Source: Cristatella mucedo
Taxonomy: Eukaryota > Bryozoa > Phylactolaemata > Cristatellidae
DNA length: 64,000 nt
Direction of reading: 5' to 3'
Assembly: GCA_009760855.2 (NCBI GenBank)
Contig: WPIO01000003.1
Span: 4,777,001-4,841,000, forward strand
The notes beneath the pieces are model-generated. The model saw only the letters and a list, made by a program, of their open reading frames with translations. It did no database searches and was not told the DNA's origin. Position numbers and translations under genes: made by a program. Of this stretch, positions 36,801-49,081 are shown piece by piece (position 1 is the first letter of the stretch; every line of letters begins with the position of its first letter).

Positions 36801-37234
36801 AAAAGAGAAAGCTAGTGCTGCTATGTTTTATACAAGAGCCATCAAAAGTTCAAGTGGCTGACAGTACACAAGTTGCTCATTCTTCAATTTGTGGCAAAAA
36901 GTATCGTAACTGGAATCTAAAAATGAGCCTTAATGTTGCAGGCTGATCCACAATCGGGTGAGTCGATACCAGGAAGACTTGATACATCGAAGGCCTGGCA
37001 AGTGGTAAAAGAGAAAGACTGAGGAGGATATACCCGGTCAGATTCAAGATTAATAGAGCATGGGCGAAAATACTTGATCTATAAAAAGGGTTTTAAGTAG
37101 CCAGAATGTTAATAAGGCAAGCTGCTTATGCACATCTAAATTGTGTGAATTCATCTTCGCGCATTCATTCTTTAGCGAAGCAACAGTAGAATGTTTCTAA
37201 AAATCGCTAGTTTCTCAGTCAGAAACGTGTATCT

Positions 37235-37310
37235 ATGCGGATAATCGTCTGAAAGAATCATGCACCTTCTACACAGCCCATTAAAATTCAGACGAATATT
37301 GGTTAAAAGC
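37235..37310 (-). pseudogene. Decayed relative of mini-exon X2
   Basis: The - strand peptide GLCRRCMILSDDYPHRYTF aligns with GCSREYLNRLYPHGYEY. The donor equivalent reads ACACG|TTTCTGAC in place of ACG|GTAAGT. Another possible donor, CTCCACAG|GTATTGC, lies about 15-20 bp upstream on the - strand. Confidence 0.4.
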
Positions 37311-37439
37311 AATACCTGTGGAGTTCGGTGCACTGGTATTTGCAGTTGCCACATTTGGGGTTTGCACTCTAGAAGCTCCTCAGCCGAATCTCACTACCAA
37401 CAGTCAATGCTACACAATATTTCACAAAGTGTAAGGGCC

Positions 37440-39310
37440 TAACAGCACAGGTCATAAGACCAGAAAGCACTGAGTTACATAAGTCAAGACGAGATTACAA
37501 AAATGCCTGGACAATTAAGAAGTCGTATCCTGCCTAAGCAAGCCCACATGTTAGTGTCCTTAGGTAGCTGAAAGTAGAAAGTCTTGAATGTGGAGCTGAT
37601 GTTGTCGTTTAATGATAGGTCACTTTGGAATAGGAAACTGATATTTCATATATATTCCACAGGAAATATATTTGTCAGTGCCAATATCAGTGTCAGGTTT
37701 TCTAATCCTCAAAAATCACATGGTTTGCCCGTAACTAGCAAACTAGTTTAATCACTGCGATCATTTGAAATGTTTGATGATATATATATGTGGACATCAT
37801 TAATACAAGCAGCAAAGGCATTGAGAAAATTTTAATCGCCTGAGGGCTGAGAGAGATCGCAAGAAAGAAGAGAGTGATCTGCATGAAAGTGAAAGCCTAT
37901 ATTCCACCGTGAAGTCACACTGGGAAGGGTGAGAATACGAAAAGAACGGCAATATGCAGCGAGATCTGAGGTATCCCACATTTAAACGGTTCATCGGATA
38001 ATTCCCGTCCTTTTGCATCATAACTCTGGAGTCCCTTACCGACATATGACCTGAACCTTGGCATTGGAATATCAGCGAGTCGTGATGGCCCACTAAGCAA
38101 GGAAGTTGCTTCTCACGACCTTGGTCCTAATGTCATTGGTTCTAATCCTGCCGTGGGCTATACTTTATCACCACTCCAAGCTGTGGTGATATCCATAAGG
38201 CTCTTCTGTCGCTATACAAAAAAGAGGCCGTTAAATCAGCTAGTATATAATTTTCATTTAAGAGGTAAGAGGCACTCTATAAGTAATCAATTATTATTAA
38301 AATCACAAGCAACCAAAGGATGGTGCGAACAAAACAGACATACTCTGCCTAAGTCTGCATTCCTAAGAAAATTGGCTGAAACACAAAAATGCTGACTATG
38401 CAGAGTCCTTGGTTAAAAAACTATACTGCTGCTTGCTAGCTAGATGTCAAGGTAAAATGCGTGAATTAAACTGGTCGGCCACGACATGTTCATTGGTAAG
38501 AATGGTAGAAGGCAGTGCATGAGGAATTTGCTGACGTTGTCTATGCATGGTCTTGCTTTCTTGAGAAGTCGATTGCCATCAGTAATTTTGGAAGACACTA
38601 GGACGTGATCTGAGGCTAATGAAATGTTTACGGTGGCAGCAGCAGATCTGTGCATCATAGGAGTAGGATGGTCGGAATAGGGTCATGAAGAGTAGTAGTT
38701 TCCCTCTACTGGGATACAAACTTCGAGATGAGGTCACACTTGGCATTCTTGGATATAGATATTGAGGTGCTGGACGGAACTAATTTAAGGGATTCCAAAG
38801 GTGACCCTGAAACTAAAGGGTTACAGTCCCAGATCTTTTTTATCTATTGAACAAAAAGCTAGACACAAATTATAGCTTAATCTTTACAAAGATTACATGG
38901 AATGGAGGCAACTTCGCAGCAGGTTAACAGACGGATGGTTGTCGACATCAGCGTTTTTAGATCGTCGCATTAAAATTTGGGATTAAGAATACGTGACTCA
39001 GCATTGCGTTCGTTGAAGCAAATTCAAGTACTTGCTAAGATCGAATTTTAATGTCTACAGTAATTCTCGTATCTGCCGATAGGCCGTCAGGCCATTTATT
39101 GTGTTTTGTAAACATATGCTTGGTGAACATACCTCTATTAATGTCTGTGGTAAACCATTGTCCATCTGGGCGTCGTCTAAAGGTGAGCTGCGCCAGTGTT
39201 GGCAAACATTCATTATGTCAGCTAGGTTGGTGCTGCCCATACCAACAAGCGTGCGAAGCAGCTTAGTTAAACGAAACTCCCAGGATATCAGAAGCTGTTA
39301 AACTACACTT
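37440..39310 (-). mobile_element. LINE-A copy 7, long - strand copy interrupted by SINE-2
   Basis: From 39310 down it matches copy 1 from base 300 to about 1950: linker (+ strand TCCATCTGGGCGTCGTC, TGTCTGTGGTAAACCATTG), the CGACGATCTAAAAACGCTGA region (- strand), the RT N-terminus near 38440-38660, and the palm and thumb at 37450-37990. SINE-2 sits at 38079-38243. No frame survives. The 3' UTR is missing. Confidence 0.8.
38079..38243 (+). mobile_element. SINE-2 copy a, nested in LINE-A copy 7
   Basis: tRNA-like head with A-box-like GTGATGGCCCACTAAGC and a near-consensus B box TTGGTTCTAATCC. The body has a perfect 9-bp hairpin (TATCACCAC ... GTGGTGATA, 38166-38191). The tail is AAGGCTCTTCTGTCGCTAT, then AAAGAGGCCGTTAAATCAGC. 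LINE-A text resumes on both sides. Confidence 0.78.
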
Positions 39311-41411
39311 TCTTTTGAGACAACCAAAGGATGAGAAGCCAATACATATGGTAGTAGATAGATCAGAGAATTAGTTGAGTAAAGAACTAATTCAGTCCAT
39401 GAAATACTTGGAGTTCTAAAGAGGTAAAATTAACCATTCGGGTATGAGTAGCACGTAGTACCATGGGGATGAAACTCTACTTATAGATTAGTTTTATGGA
39501 TAGACAACAGAAAAATAAGTAGGTGTCCTGAAAATAGGTCTGGTAATTTATATCAATTAAGTGTTTTAGTGGGTACCGGCTGCAACAGTAATGAGTGAAA
39601 AAGCCCAAAAGGTTTATCCCTTCCTTATGGATGCCAACGTTCAAGCTTGAATACCAGAGAAACAGTTAAATAAGTCTCAATCTGAAGTCAAAACGTGTAT
39701 GGGCTGATCTATAATACTAGCCAATAGTAAGCTCATCAGAATCTTTCAATGGCAGGTAAGAACAAGTTTGCTTTACTATGGAGGCACCCATTCAATAATT
39801 AGGCTGTATATCATATTTCCTTCTGCCGAAATTATGGCACGATAATGCATAAGTAAAAAAAAAATAAAGTGAATTTACAGCTTACCAGATTAAACCTCCA
39901 TATTTACATTGCAGATGATCATCCTAAGCAGCTACAGCTTTATTTGCAATGAGAAATAAAAAAAATGTCCATTACAAGACTCCAGACCACCCCGGCCCAC
40001 ACCTGGACAGTGGAATGCGAAAAATCTGCTGCTGGACTCCAGACCAACCATCCCATCACATGTCGATAGTACGGTGAAAAGATGTACTGTAGAAATCTAG
40101 ATAAATCCTCCTCACACCTAGATCCTATAGTGAGGACACAGCATCGTAAGTGAACTAAATTTTTATTGAGTGTCATTTAAACAAGATGGAAAGAAAACAA
40201 TGGATAGGGGTATTAATAATAAGCAACAGTAGATTTAAAGTCAAATGCAAAATTTAAAAAGCAATTCGGTTTCAGAAATCTCTCGCTGGACTAGACTGGC
40301 CACATCAGGCGGCACGGGTTTCTGCAGAGGCTTTCTTTTCGAGAGATTGACAGATAACCTATATTATTTGAATAAATTAATCAAACCAACAAACCAAGAC
40401 TAGGTTCCTACCATGTCGGAAGTCGTGGGGTAGATAAGGCTCAACTGCAGCACTCCTTATGTGATACCCTCATCCCACAGTCGCATAATTTGCCTCCGAT
40501 CGTCGGTTTCTGATGTCTTTCGCTTCCAGCTAACCAGCTGCAAATTGCTGCAGCTGCTGCTGCTGGCTATCCGAAATTACACTTCTAGTCCGGATGGAAA
40601 TGTGCTTGATTACTAGTGAGGGAGTCACTAGTAGTAAAAAGTTCCTAATTAGAGACCTAATACCACAACTAGTTTCCTCGAAATAGAAATTCCAGATTAT
40701 CAAGCTAATTGAAATAAAAATCAAAATGAGATTTATGCATGCTTGGGAAATCATGCAGGGTACAGTTTTAAGATGCAATTTTTGCTCATTCACTTTAGTC
40801 CTTCTCTACGAAATGCTATTTCAAGCACGCCTATATATCCTTTTGTCCATTTTAAGTTTTCTCTAGAAATCCTTAAAAATAAGGTTGTTTGTTAGTGTAA
40901 GCTAGCTACATGTTTAAGTTGTACGAAAACCTCTTCTTGTTGAATTATTACTGCTGAGCCACTGTTAAAACGAGCTGGCATGCAGGAATAAAGACAAACC
41001 TACCGATATTGATGTGGTTTTGTATTCCAGCAAAGGCAAGTTCCTAACTATCTACGAGCCACTCATAAAACCTAGCTTTCTTTGCTGCCATTGCTTTCAA
41101 TATAAGTTAACAGTGTAATAACAATTCAAGCAAACATGAAGTTTTTTCAGATGTGGTTATATATTTCCTAAAATCGGATGTTCCGAGTAATCGCAGTGGA
41201 GCAGTTCAAGTTCTATTTGATGCACAGTTAAAGATATACCACGGACAAAGGTCTAATCTAATCTGTTCAATCTTTACTGAGAATACATGTTTACTTATTT
41301 TGGCAATGGCAAGATAAAATAGTATTCAAGGCTATTTTAAATAAGAAGTGTGTTTATTTTTAAGGACGTTATAGCGATGTCTTTTGGGCATGGAGATAAT
41401 GCAATTTAAAT
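39311..41411. other. No gene supported
   Basis: AT-rich. A - strand GTAAGC donor-like site at about 39884 and a short open stretch (CKYGGLI) lack a second copy or a consistent phase. Open frames 39940-40176 and 40530-40793 (-) are unrecognised. Confidence 0.3.
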
Positions 41412-41412
41412 G

Positions 41413-41447
<35 letters not shown>

Positions 41448-41448
41448 C
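41412..41448. repeat. (GA)n microsatellite
   Basis: GA run with one AAG interruption. Confidence 0.93.
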
Positions 41449-41570
41449 ATAGAGAGAAACCTGGAGTGAGATAAAACAGATTGCTACTACATGAGAAGTA
41501 CTAGAAGTGCTGGAATAATAATGGGGTCCGAAGGGAAAATGCTCTCTTGAATGGATCTATAGTAACTAGT

Positions 41571-41737
41571 CCTAGCTGATTAAACAGCCTCTTTTTATAG
41601 CAACAGAAGAGCCTTTACAGCTATCACCACCGCTTGCAGTGGTGATAAAGAATCGACCACTGCAGGAAACAAACCCACTACCTCGTGACTGAGGTAGTGA
41701 AAGCGAGTGCCTTACCTACTGTGCCGTCACGGCTCAA
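41571..41737 (-). mobile_element. SINE-2 copy b
   Basis: The reverse complement shows the same architecture as copy a: head GACGGCACAGTAGGTAAGGC, B-box-like GGGTTTGTTTCC, the same 9-bp hairpin (41622-41647), and tail AAGGCTCTTCTGTTGCTAT, then AAAGAGGCTGTTTAATCAGC. The tail ends at the same CAGCTAG in both copies. Confidence 0.78.
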
Positions 41738-41809
41738 CAATATCTCGAATTATGGGTCACACATCTTGGGCACTGGCACATGAAAACCTTTTTATCTAGG
41801 AATTTGCTG

Positions 41810-41900
41810 TTCTCACACTAGCAGCCTGCTTGCAATTTGTAGTGAGCGATCTCCACTAAAAGACCCAAACCCATGACCTGGTACGAATAGAGCTAGCACC
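41810..41900 (-). mobile_element. Possible further tRNA-derived SINE head
   Basis: The reverse complement has TAAGGTGCTAGCTCTATTCG and CATGGGTTTGGGTC, which resemble the heads of the SINEs here. The body does not match either family clearly. Confidence 0.35.
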
Positions 41901-42759
41901 TTACACTTGGGTAATAATACGTGGGCAGAATAACGTTACATATCATCATGCTCAGGTGCAGACATAGACATGTCAAAAGAGGTCACAGTAGTGAATGCAA
42001 GCATGGGGCTAGCTTGGCGTATGTGTATTAATATAACTTAGGTTAATGAACACTCAGAAGTAGTTTAGCGATGTGAGAATCAAAAGTAAGCGCCTGGGCT
42101 GTATGCAGTCTGTTGAGAGCCAATTCTACAGCTATTGCTACAAGTGACAGAATCCGATAAAGACGAAAAGCTGATTTTAGAGCGGATGTTATAAGAAAGG
42201 ATCGGATGTGCTAGCACGAAGCTCTGGAATTGAGTGGTAATCCAGAGAGAAGGCTCAAAAGAGAGAAACAACTTTTATGATAAGTGCCTAAAAGATGTGT
42301 AGCCCAAACAAATTTACGTTTGACATCACATATGTTCAGTGCATGCAGGACCCGCACTCTGTGATTAGTATAGGGCCACCAATTAAAAAATTATTTAAAA
42401 TGCAGCTATCTATAAGTTTACGTTAGAATGAAGCTTTTTAGTCACACCATTCGGTGCATCCTACCTATTTAGGTGTTAGGGTAGGACTAATAACAAGAAT
42501 ATTTTTAGAGCACCCTGAGAAAACTAATGATATTTCTTGACATTTAATAAATGCTGTAAAAATAGCATGACTAATTGATTAGTCGTAACATTCACGATTC
42601 CATCATGCCTAACAGCTCCGGATGTGACATGTACAGGTGCAGTATGTAAATATGTTATGTATAAGCAGGAATAGTGTTAGCACGCACGAGAAACGGTGCT
42701 GACATTATAGAAGCAGAAACAAGGCTAGAGCCTACCATCCGGATCTATTCCCCACCATG

Positions 42760-43150
42760 CTGACCATAGTATCCCTGCTTTTCGGAATCTAATCCTATAC
42801 CAACATCTCGAATGGACCTCATATCATTTCGAGACCTTGACCTAAGTTAGTATGCCCCCAATGCCTGAACATTCCTCCAACTGGCATCACAACATCGACT
42901 GACTTGATTATAATTTTTGGAGACCTTGACCTAAGTTAGTATGCCCCCAAAGCCTGAACATTCCTCTAACTGGAATCACAACATCGACTGACTTGATCAG
43001 ATTTAAGAAAAAAGCTCAATTAAATCTAATTAACATAGCATCGAGTGAATCCATTTAGGTCGTGTTGGTTGAGCTCATTGATGCACATTGACACTTCGGG
43101 TTCTACCACTAATCACACCTGCCTAATCACCCAGTGCACGTCAGCTAAAA
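42760..43150 (+). mobile_element. LINE-A-like 3' piece with an internal 89-bp tandem duplication
   Basis: Starts in the coding end (CTGCTTTTCGGAATCTAATC, also seen in LINE-A copy 3) and continues into the 3' UTR (CACTAATCACACCTGCCTAA). The block beginning GAGACCTTGACCTAAGTTAG occurs twice, at 42831 and 42920. Confidence 0.72.
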
Positions 43151-44114
43151 CGATCTTGTGCTTGTTGAAGTTGAATATCTTTTTTGCAAGATTGCAAACA
43201 AGTTCCAGAATTTAGAATTGAGAAAATTAGAATTGAGTGTATCCCACCATTTTTGGCCTCAATTTCTTACTTCTGCAGCACTCTTTTGTTGCTGTTTGAG
43301 CTGAAAGATCCTTAATCTTACTGAAAAAGTCAACACCTACTGCCAAATTATTCCTTTTCTAACCAACCTGAGTTAGATCCACTGAAAAGGTAATGTTATT
43401 TTCTAGGTTTAAATATTCTCTCTGTAATTACTTAATTTTTATTAAAACACTGTAACATCAAAACTATTTGTCCACAAAATGAATTTGAGGTTTTCTCCTT
43501 AATTTAAACTATCGTCGAATGCTTGGGAGACTAGGCCTTTAGCTTGTGTATACTGAAGGTCCGTTTAGCACTAACTACAAAGAAAACTCAATCCTTAAGC
43601 CAAATTAGATAGAAAAAACTAAATTTTGTATAAGTTATCCTTGGCCTCTTCTACATATGTGGAAACAAAATTTTGATTGAGATACAGATTTATATTTTCT
43701 TTAGTCCAAGTAGTCACTACTATGCCTGCAAGATTAAGCTAGTGGCAAGTGCATATAAAGAGATTGTGTCACTTCTCCTGTGCGCACATTTTATTCCTAT
43801 TATTGTTATTATTAAGCAATCATAACATATAAGAATTATCAGGTGAAACTAAACTGATGCTGAGTAATAACCGACGTGAATCCTGATGAGTTAGAAAGGA
43901 AACTCAGATAAATTACTCACCCTTCCGGCTAAGGAACCTTAAGCACAGAGCCATTTCAGATTGTGACACCTGCTATAGTCTCAAGCTGGAACTAAATAAA
44001 GATGCTTTCAGAGGAGGCGAAACTCACACATTGACAAACAGAAACAGAATGAATTCATCAGATGAGAATCAGCTTGTTTTAAGCAGTCTTCTAATCAGTC
44101 ATGAACGCTCAAAC
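43151..44114. other. No gene supported
   Basis: AT-rich. A strong-looking - strand donor GGAAGG|GTGAGT at about 43914 has an open 5' neighbour, but its phase (0 to 1) does not fit the other exons and there is no second copy. Confidence 0.3.
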
Positions 44115-44790
44115 TGTACTTGCTATCAAAACAATGCAGCTGAGCTACTTGTTAAATGACGTACAAAAGTTTCTAGAAAGAGAGCTAGTGATCCTTTTGG
44201 CCTAGGAAAAAATAATCAGCTATAATTGTTATTGCCAGTTCAAGACAAAAGTCAGTTGCACAAGCTGCACAAAATTAAAGTAGATTTAGGAATGACGATT
44301 ATGGTTACAAAAATACTTATGGAGTTAACATACTTTCCAATTATGAGGTGCACCCCAGTTTGACATAGATCACTTTAAAATAAAGAATCTTTTACAATGT
44401 TAGAATCATGCCAGTACTCAGTCTTCTATAGAACTCGGGATCAAAACGATGTCAAATGCATTTGGAGAATGCTATTCATTATACAAATGTTATGTCATAG
44501 GATACACTTATTTGATCCCATCAAAGTCATGCACAGTTATAAGTGACTCTCTAGCTATGGATTACCCATTGGTCGTGAGAATCATTCAATGTACCTAGAT
44601 TAGAATACTTATGCCTTATAGCTGAGTTCGATGAATTATATTTTCTCTGTTTATGTATTCAAGATCAAGATACAATGACAATTCCATTAGTTTTGGAAAA
44701 CAAACTCTGTTTTAAAATACATTATATTTATATCAAAAATAGCAAAGCTCGCCGAATATTGATCGACTAAAAGGACTATTTTTTAATGAG
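44115..44790. repeat. Segmental duplication P, right copy
   Basis: Partner of 22150-22850. It lies about 400 bp to the left of the decayed membrane-protein copy. Confidence 0.8.
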
Positions 44791-45536
44791 AAAGTCCAGA
44801 TATCGATCAGTTATTATTTCCAAGCTCTTTTGTAAGCCTATGATTTTTTAAGTAGCAGTGCACCAGTTATCGGAATTATTACATATTATCAGAAAAGGAA
44901 TTCGCGGAAAAATATTAACCAAGAATGCAGGTATTGCTAAAATAAATTTGTTTATAGCCCCAAGTGGACTCCTCCCTATACAATATAAATAAGTACAGTC
45001 TCAAAATGCAGAGCTCTCATGAAGATTGCTTCTTCTTGATTTAGTTAGGAGTGCAACAATGTTGCACATTTTACTAGCATGCTAATACTGAACGTTAAAG
45101 CAGGATTTTTCTTCTGGCTCATCCACTTGATGATAACGGTAATTCATGCAGATCTTTTTTAAAGATACAAATTTGCAGACTATAGAATTCATTATTAGGT
45201 ACGCAACCTCTCTTATATTCAAGTGAAAACCAGGACCATACTTATCCTATAGAGCCTTGTTGGTGCTTTTAAGGTAATTCTTCTTGTTACCTGAAACGAA
45301 TGACACCAACTCTGATAGTGCCTAGAATATACTGAACAATACTAGGATTGTTTGCTGTTACTGTCTGACAATGATCAAATTGCCCTTATAAAACTCTTTA
45401 ATGTGGAGGTAAACGATAATTTTGCTAGAAAAATTAATGTCCACGAGTTGTATTGAAAAACACCAGGAGCATACAACTGAGAGAAATAAGACTGAAGAGC
45501 TGAGCCTGATCTAACTCGATTGACGACCATAGCCAT

Positions 45537-45873
45537 CTATCGCTTTGATTCCGTCAAAGAATCTTGTTTGAATGTCGCAAAAGAGCTATTTTTGGATGCA
45601 TTATTAGGAACGCATGATTGATGATGATTTTCTGATACAGAACCAAGGCTCTCCAATGTATGGTGGGAAGACGACGTTAATGATAATGAAAGCGAATTCA
45701 TAGGATGGCCATCTTCTATTAAAATTTCAATTTTACGTCTGACTTGAGATACTTTCCGTTTTTCCAGAAGCGCCTAAGGTTTCCCTTTTGGTTTCACAAA
45801 AAAATTTAAGAACAAAACGACAGGCAGAGAACCAAGATTCCCAATCAACCACCTAGCAAAGCCAGTAAGTGAC
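45537..45873 (-). pseudogene. Y1 terminal exon, decayed membrane-protein copy
   Basis: Counterpart of the intact terminal exon at 50940-51289. The membrane segment is recognisable (ARWLIGNLGSLPVVLFLN, then FFVKPKGK) but the frame stops at a TAG just after it, where Y2 continues into the cytoplasmic tail. The acceptor position aligned with TTGCAG in Y2 reads AAATGCCT, so AG is lost. About 13 nt shorter than Y2. Dead copy. Confidence 0.75.
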
Positions 45874-46769
45874 AGGCATTTGAATCTGAAAGACGAGAAT
45901 TTCTTAGAAGCAGTATTGAATAAATTTTTTAGCGGTTGCTGAATTGCAAACAAAAGGACAAGCAACTGAAAGTTTAGGTTGACACAAGATGTCCTACTAT
46001 GCAGAGCATATTTACGGGTCACCCTGAAATCGTATTACTGCAAGAACTGGCACTCACTCGGTGAATGCTTGCAATGCAAAAAGCACGCCACGTTCTTTGG
46101 CAATTTAAAGCTTGCAACCCACGTGATGTGCTGGATATCGTAATGGTGTTGCACGATTGCATGTATATTTAATTAAATGCCTCTGAGAAGTGGCGGCTTC
46201 AATAGTCTAATCATATTCAAAATAGATGGGTCGCTGCCGTGCAAAAAGCCATGCTTCCAGCAGTGCATGAAAGCTTCGGTGACGTTACTGTTGCAAGAAT
46301 AAAATCTGCAGTTCAGACTGGAAGGAAAACAAGGCCAATGCTCTGAACTCAAGTAAATGCATTAAATAATTCACCGAGAGCATACTGGAGCTAGCTGATG
46401 CATTCTACATTTTGCTATTTTACTAATCTTAATTCTCAACAGAAGAGGTCAGAAGAAAACGAAGATTACTGACTGCACAATGCAAGAAATATTCGCTTAC
46501 AATCCGATTTGGGCAGTGAAGTTTTACTGAGCTCAAAACTAAAGTAGGCAAGTAGCCTCTAAGTGCAAAACATCAAACTATTAAAATCCAGAATATTCAT
46601 TTTACGTTGAATAGTTCTTTTTTGATCATATACATATTTTACTCTGAATGTATGTAGTAGTATCAAGTACTACCACTGCAAAGTTATTGCCAACACGTAA
46701 ATAGGTCCCATGTCGCTTGAACATCTACCTTGGTATGGAAAGATTGAATACATAATAATATTAACACAC

Positions 46770-46850
46770 TTTGTAAAACGCCCTCACAGAACGATATTAA
46801 TTTTTAGGTCCTTTACATTTGCTGCTAAGGAAACACGATCCATAGTAATA
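46770..46850 (-). mobile_element. LINE-A tail fragment, present before the S duplication
   Basis: + strand CGCCCTCACAGAACG and CCTTTACATTTGCTGCTAAG are the reverse complement of the LINE-A terminus. The same piece lies at 52320-52440 in copy 2. Confidence 0.75.
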
Positions 46851-47073
46851 TTCGGAGAGTCTCTTCGGGTTAGATAGCATACTACTATAATCAGCAAATG
46901 AGTTAGTATACTTCTTAAAAGCGTCCATTTAACCGTTTCTAGGGTTAAGATCATTGAAAGATTAGAAATGCCCGAGCTTAGTCCTAACAGTTACACAGAC
47001 CCCAACAACTGGTGGCCGATGTTACTCAGCTGCCTAAATCTATTGACAGCAAATTTTTCTGGGTGTTAGCATG

Positions 47074-47174
<101 letters not shown>

Positions 47175-47894
47175 TGAGAAGCTAAATTTCTTATTTGGCG
47201 ATATATAGCTTCTCATTAGTTGTTTATGCTAACGGTTCTGAGGACCTTCATTGCTTTCATTGCGACGACTGTTAGTTTGAATGTTTAAGCTTTTCATCAA
47301 AATGGCTTGCTTCGTATGTAGGAACTTCTTTATCGAGACTCCTTTTGATGGTAATACATCTTGGTGATAGTTGCGAAGTAATGTTTGTCGGCTGACTCAG
47401 CAGCCACTTTTACATAGCAGCTGAAGGATCTTAGTGGGTTCTATCACTTCGGTGGTAAAGGGAAAAAAAGGCCAGCCGTATGTAAGACTTGAGCTGCTAC
47501 ATGATGAAAATCGTGAAGAGAGAAAACCGTGACTCTTAATTTCAACCCGTCAGAAGTGCATTGTTGGCATGAGTTTGATCACGTGACTTACAGGTTAGTT
47601 GGTCCTGCGATTGGGTTTAATATTAGTAGGGGCTTCTTCATGATTTCTCATCGCTCATCTGCATCGCTTGTGTAATATTCTTAATTCTGGCTTTTGCAAA
47701 TTTAGCTAGCCCCTTTAAAAACCTTTCGTCATTAAGTCTAACAGCGAAAGCCTCTACTCATTCTGGACTATGCTAAAATTATCGGCTGGGTTAACCTAAC
47801 AAATAACGATTTATATGACTTACAAGTCAAGAGAACCTCCTTTACATTTTGCCTTTCAATAACCATTCTCTTACGTTGCAGTGATTTCTAGCGC

Positions 47895-47939
47895 CGGGAA
47901 TGAACAGATGATTTGTTATCGTCTCATGTGCGGATTTTG
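47895..47939 (-). pseudogene. Y1 stalk mini-exon, splice sites lost
   Basis: Same 45-nt length as the Y2 exon at 53156-53200 and still open (KSAHETITNHLFIP). The donor reads CCCG|GCGCTA in place of AAG|GTGAGT, and the acceptor region reads GGTCGAG. Confidence 0.6.
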
Positions 47940-48589
47940 CTCGACCAAACTTGAGGTTGCTGCCTAAAATAGCCCGGCCTGGCCTGCTACGACGGCTGCT
48001 TCCATCACTGCTGTCAAAAAGTCGTGGTGGTTGGCTTAGGTCAGTTCAATTCATAGCCACTATGCTCCAGAGCCATTGCCCTCATGCAATACCGTTCGTC
48101 GCGGAGGCATTTCACGACGAACGAGCTATTTTGGCCTTGCATGCAAACTAAAGTTAGTCAGAGCTTCTATAAGCGTCTATCCTTAATTATTGGAGGATAA
48201 CTGTCCTGCTTTTCAGAAGAACGTTACATTAGGATCCACTCACTCATGCTTTTCGTTTCATATGGCCTTTACGAGCTGTAAAACCCTACGACATGTGAAG
48301 GCACATGTTTTAGCTATGATCATCTGCATACCTGTAAGCGTTGATTTGAGCTGCAACAATACGAAGGGTTGGTTCTAATTTGGTTGGTTTAATTTGGAAT
48401 TAAAACTGGGTGGCTCTCAGCACGCGAAGGCAGCAATAGCTTCGCATAAACACGGAGTCCCATACAACCTGAAAGCTTGCCTTACTGCAGACGTCAGGCC
48501 GTTTACATTTTCGAATGATTATCTGCATACGAATGACGCTTTGAAGATTAAAAGCATTTCTATTTAAATTTCTGTAGTTCGACTGCATG

Positions 48590-48945
48590 CAGGCTGGTAC
48601 TGCTCCTTACCTCAACAGCTGGTGGGAGCATTCTCGAGAGGGGCCTGTGCACAGCTGTGGTCATCTTCTAATGAGGCGTTGACAAAGGCCGATAACCCAC
48701 TGGTGAACAGATGGTAGATTCACCATGGGGGTCGGCCAGGGGACAGCCAGAATCGAGGAGAGGAGATTCAAGTGGGAGAGACGGGCGATTGAAATCGTGC
48801 TCCCTCTGCTCTGTGAGTAGTATAATACATAGTTGGTGTTGTTTTTTTGTGGGCGTTCTTCGTTCAAGGCAAGTCAAAGCACTGTTTTCTCCGGTTTTTA
48901 ATTTATTATTATATTATATTATATTATTATTATATTATATTTATT
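48590..48945 (+). mobile_element. Unknown insertion with ATT-rich tail, only in duplication copy 1
   Basis: About 355 bp with no counterpart in copy 2, where the flanking text runs on between 53580 and 53640. GC-richer than its surroundings (GGGGGTCGGCCAGGGGACAG near 48727). It ends in TTATTATTATATTATATTAT, like an element that ends in ATT repeats. It matches neither LINE-A nor LINE-B. Orientation taken from the tail. Confidence 0.55.
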
Positions 48946-49081
48946 TCAATTTATAAACTTAGAGATAGATACTATCCAACTGGAGAAAGTTTAAAGAGAT
49001 CATCTTATTCATCACTGATGATGTTCCTTTTTACGTGACAAGCAAGGTTTTTTGTTATTGAGCTGCTTAAGACCAACCTAC

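Noticed and set aside
36610-36861. + strand exon-like frame with an acceptor-like GGTATTGCAG and donor-like CTCAG|GTGAGC
   Set aside because: The opposite strand shows peptide similarity to exon X1, and the + reading has mixed phases (1 to 0) and no relative. The - strand explanation is preferred but not certain.
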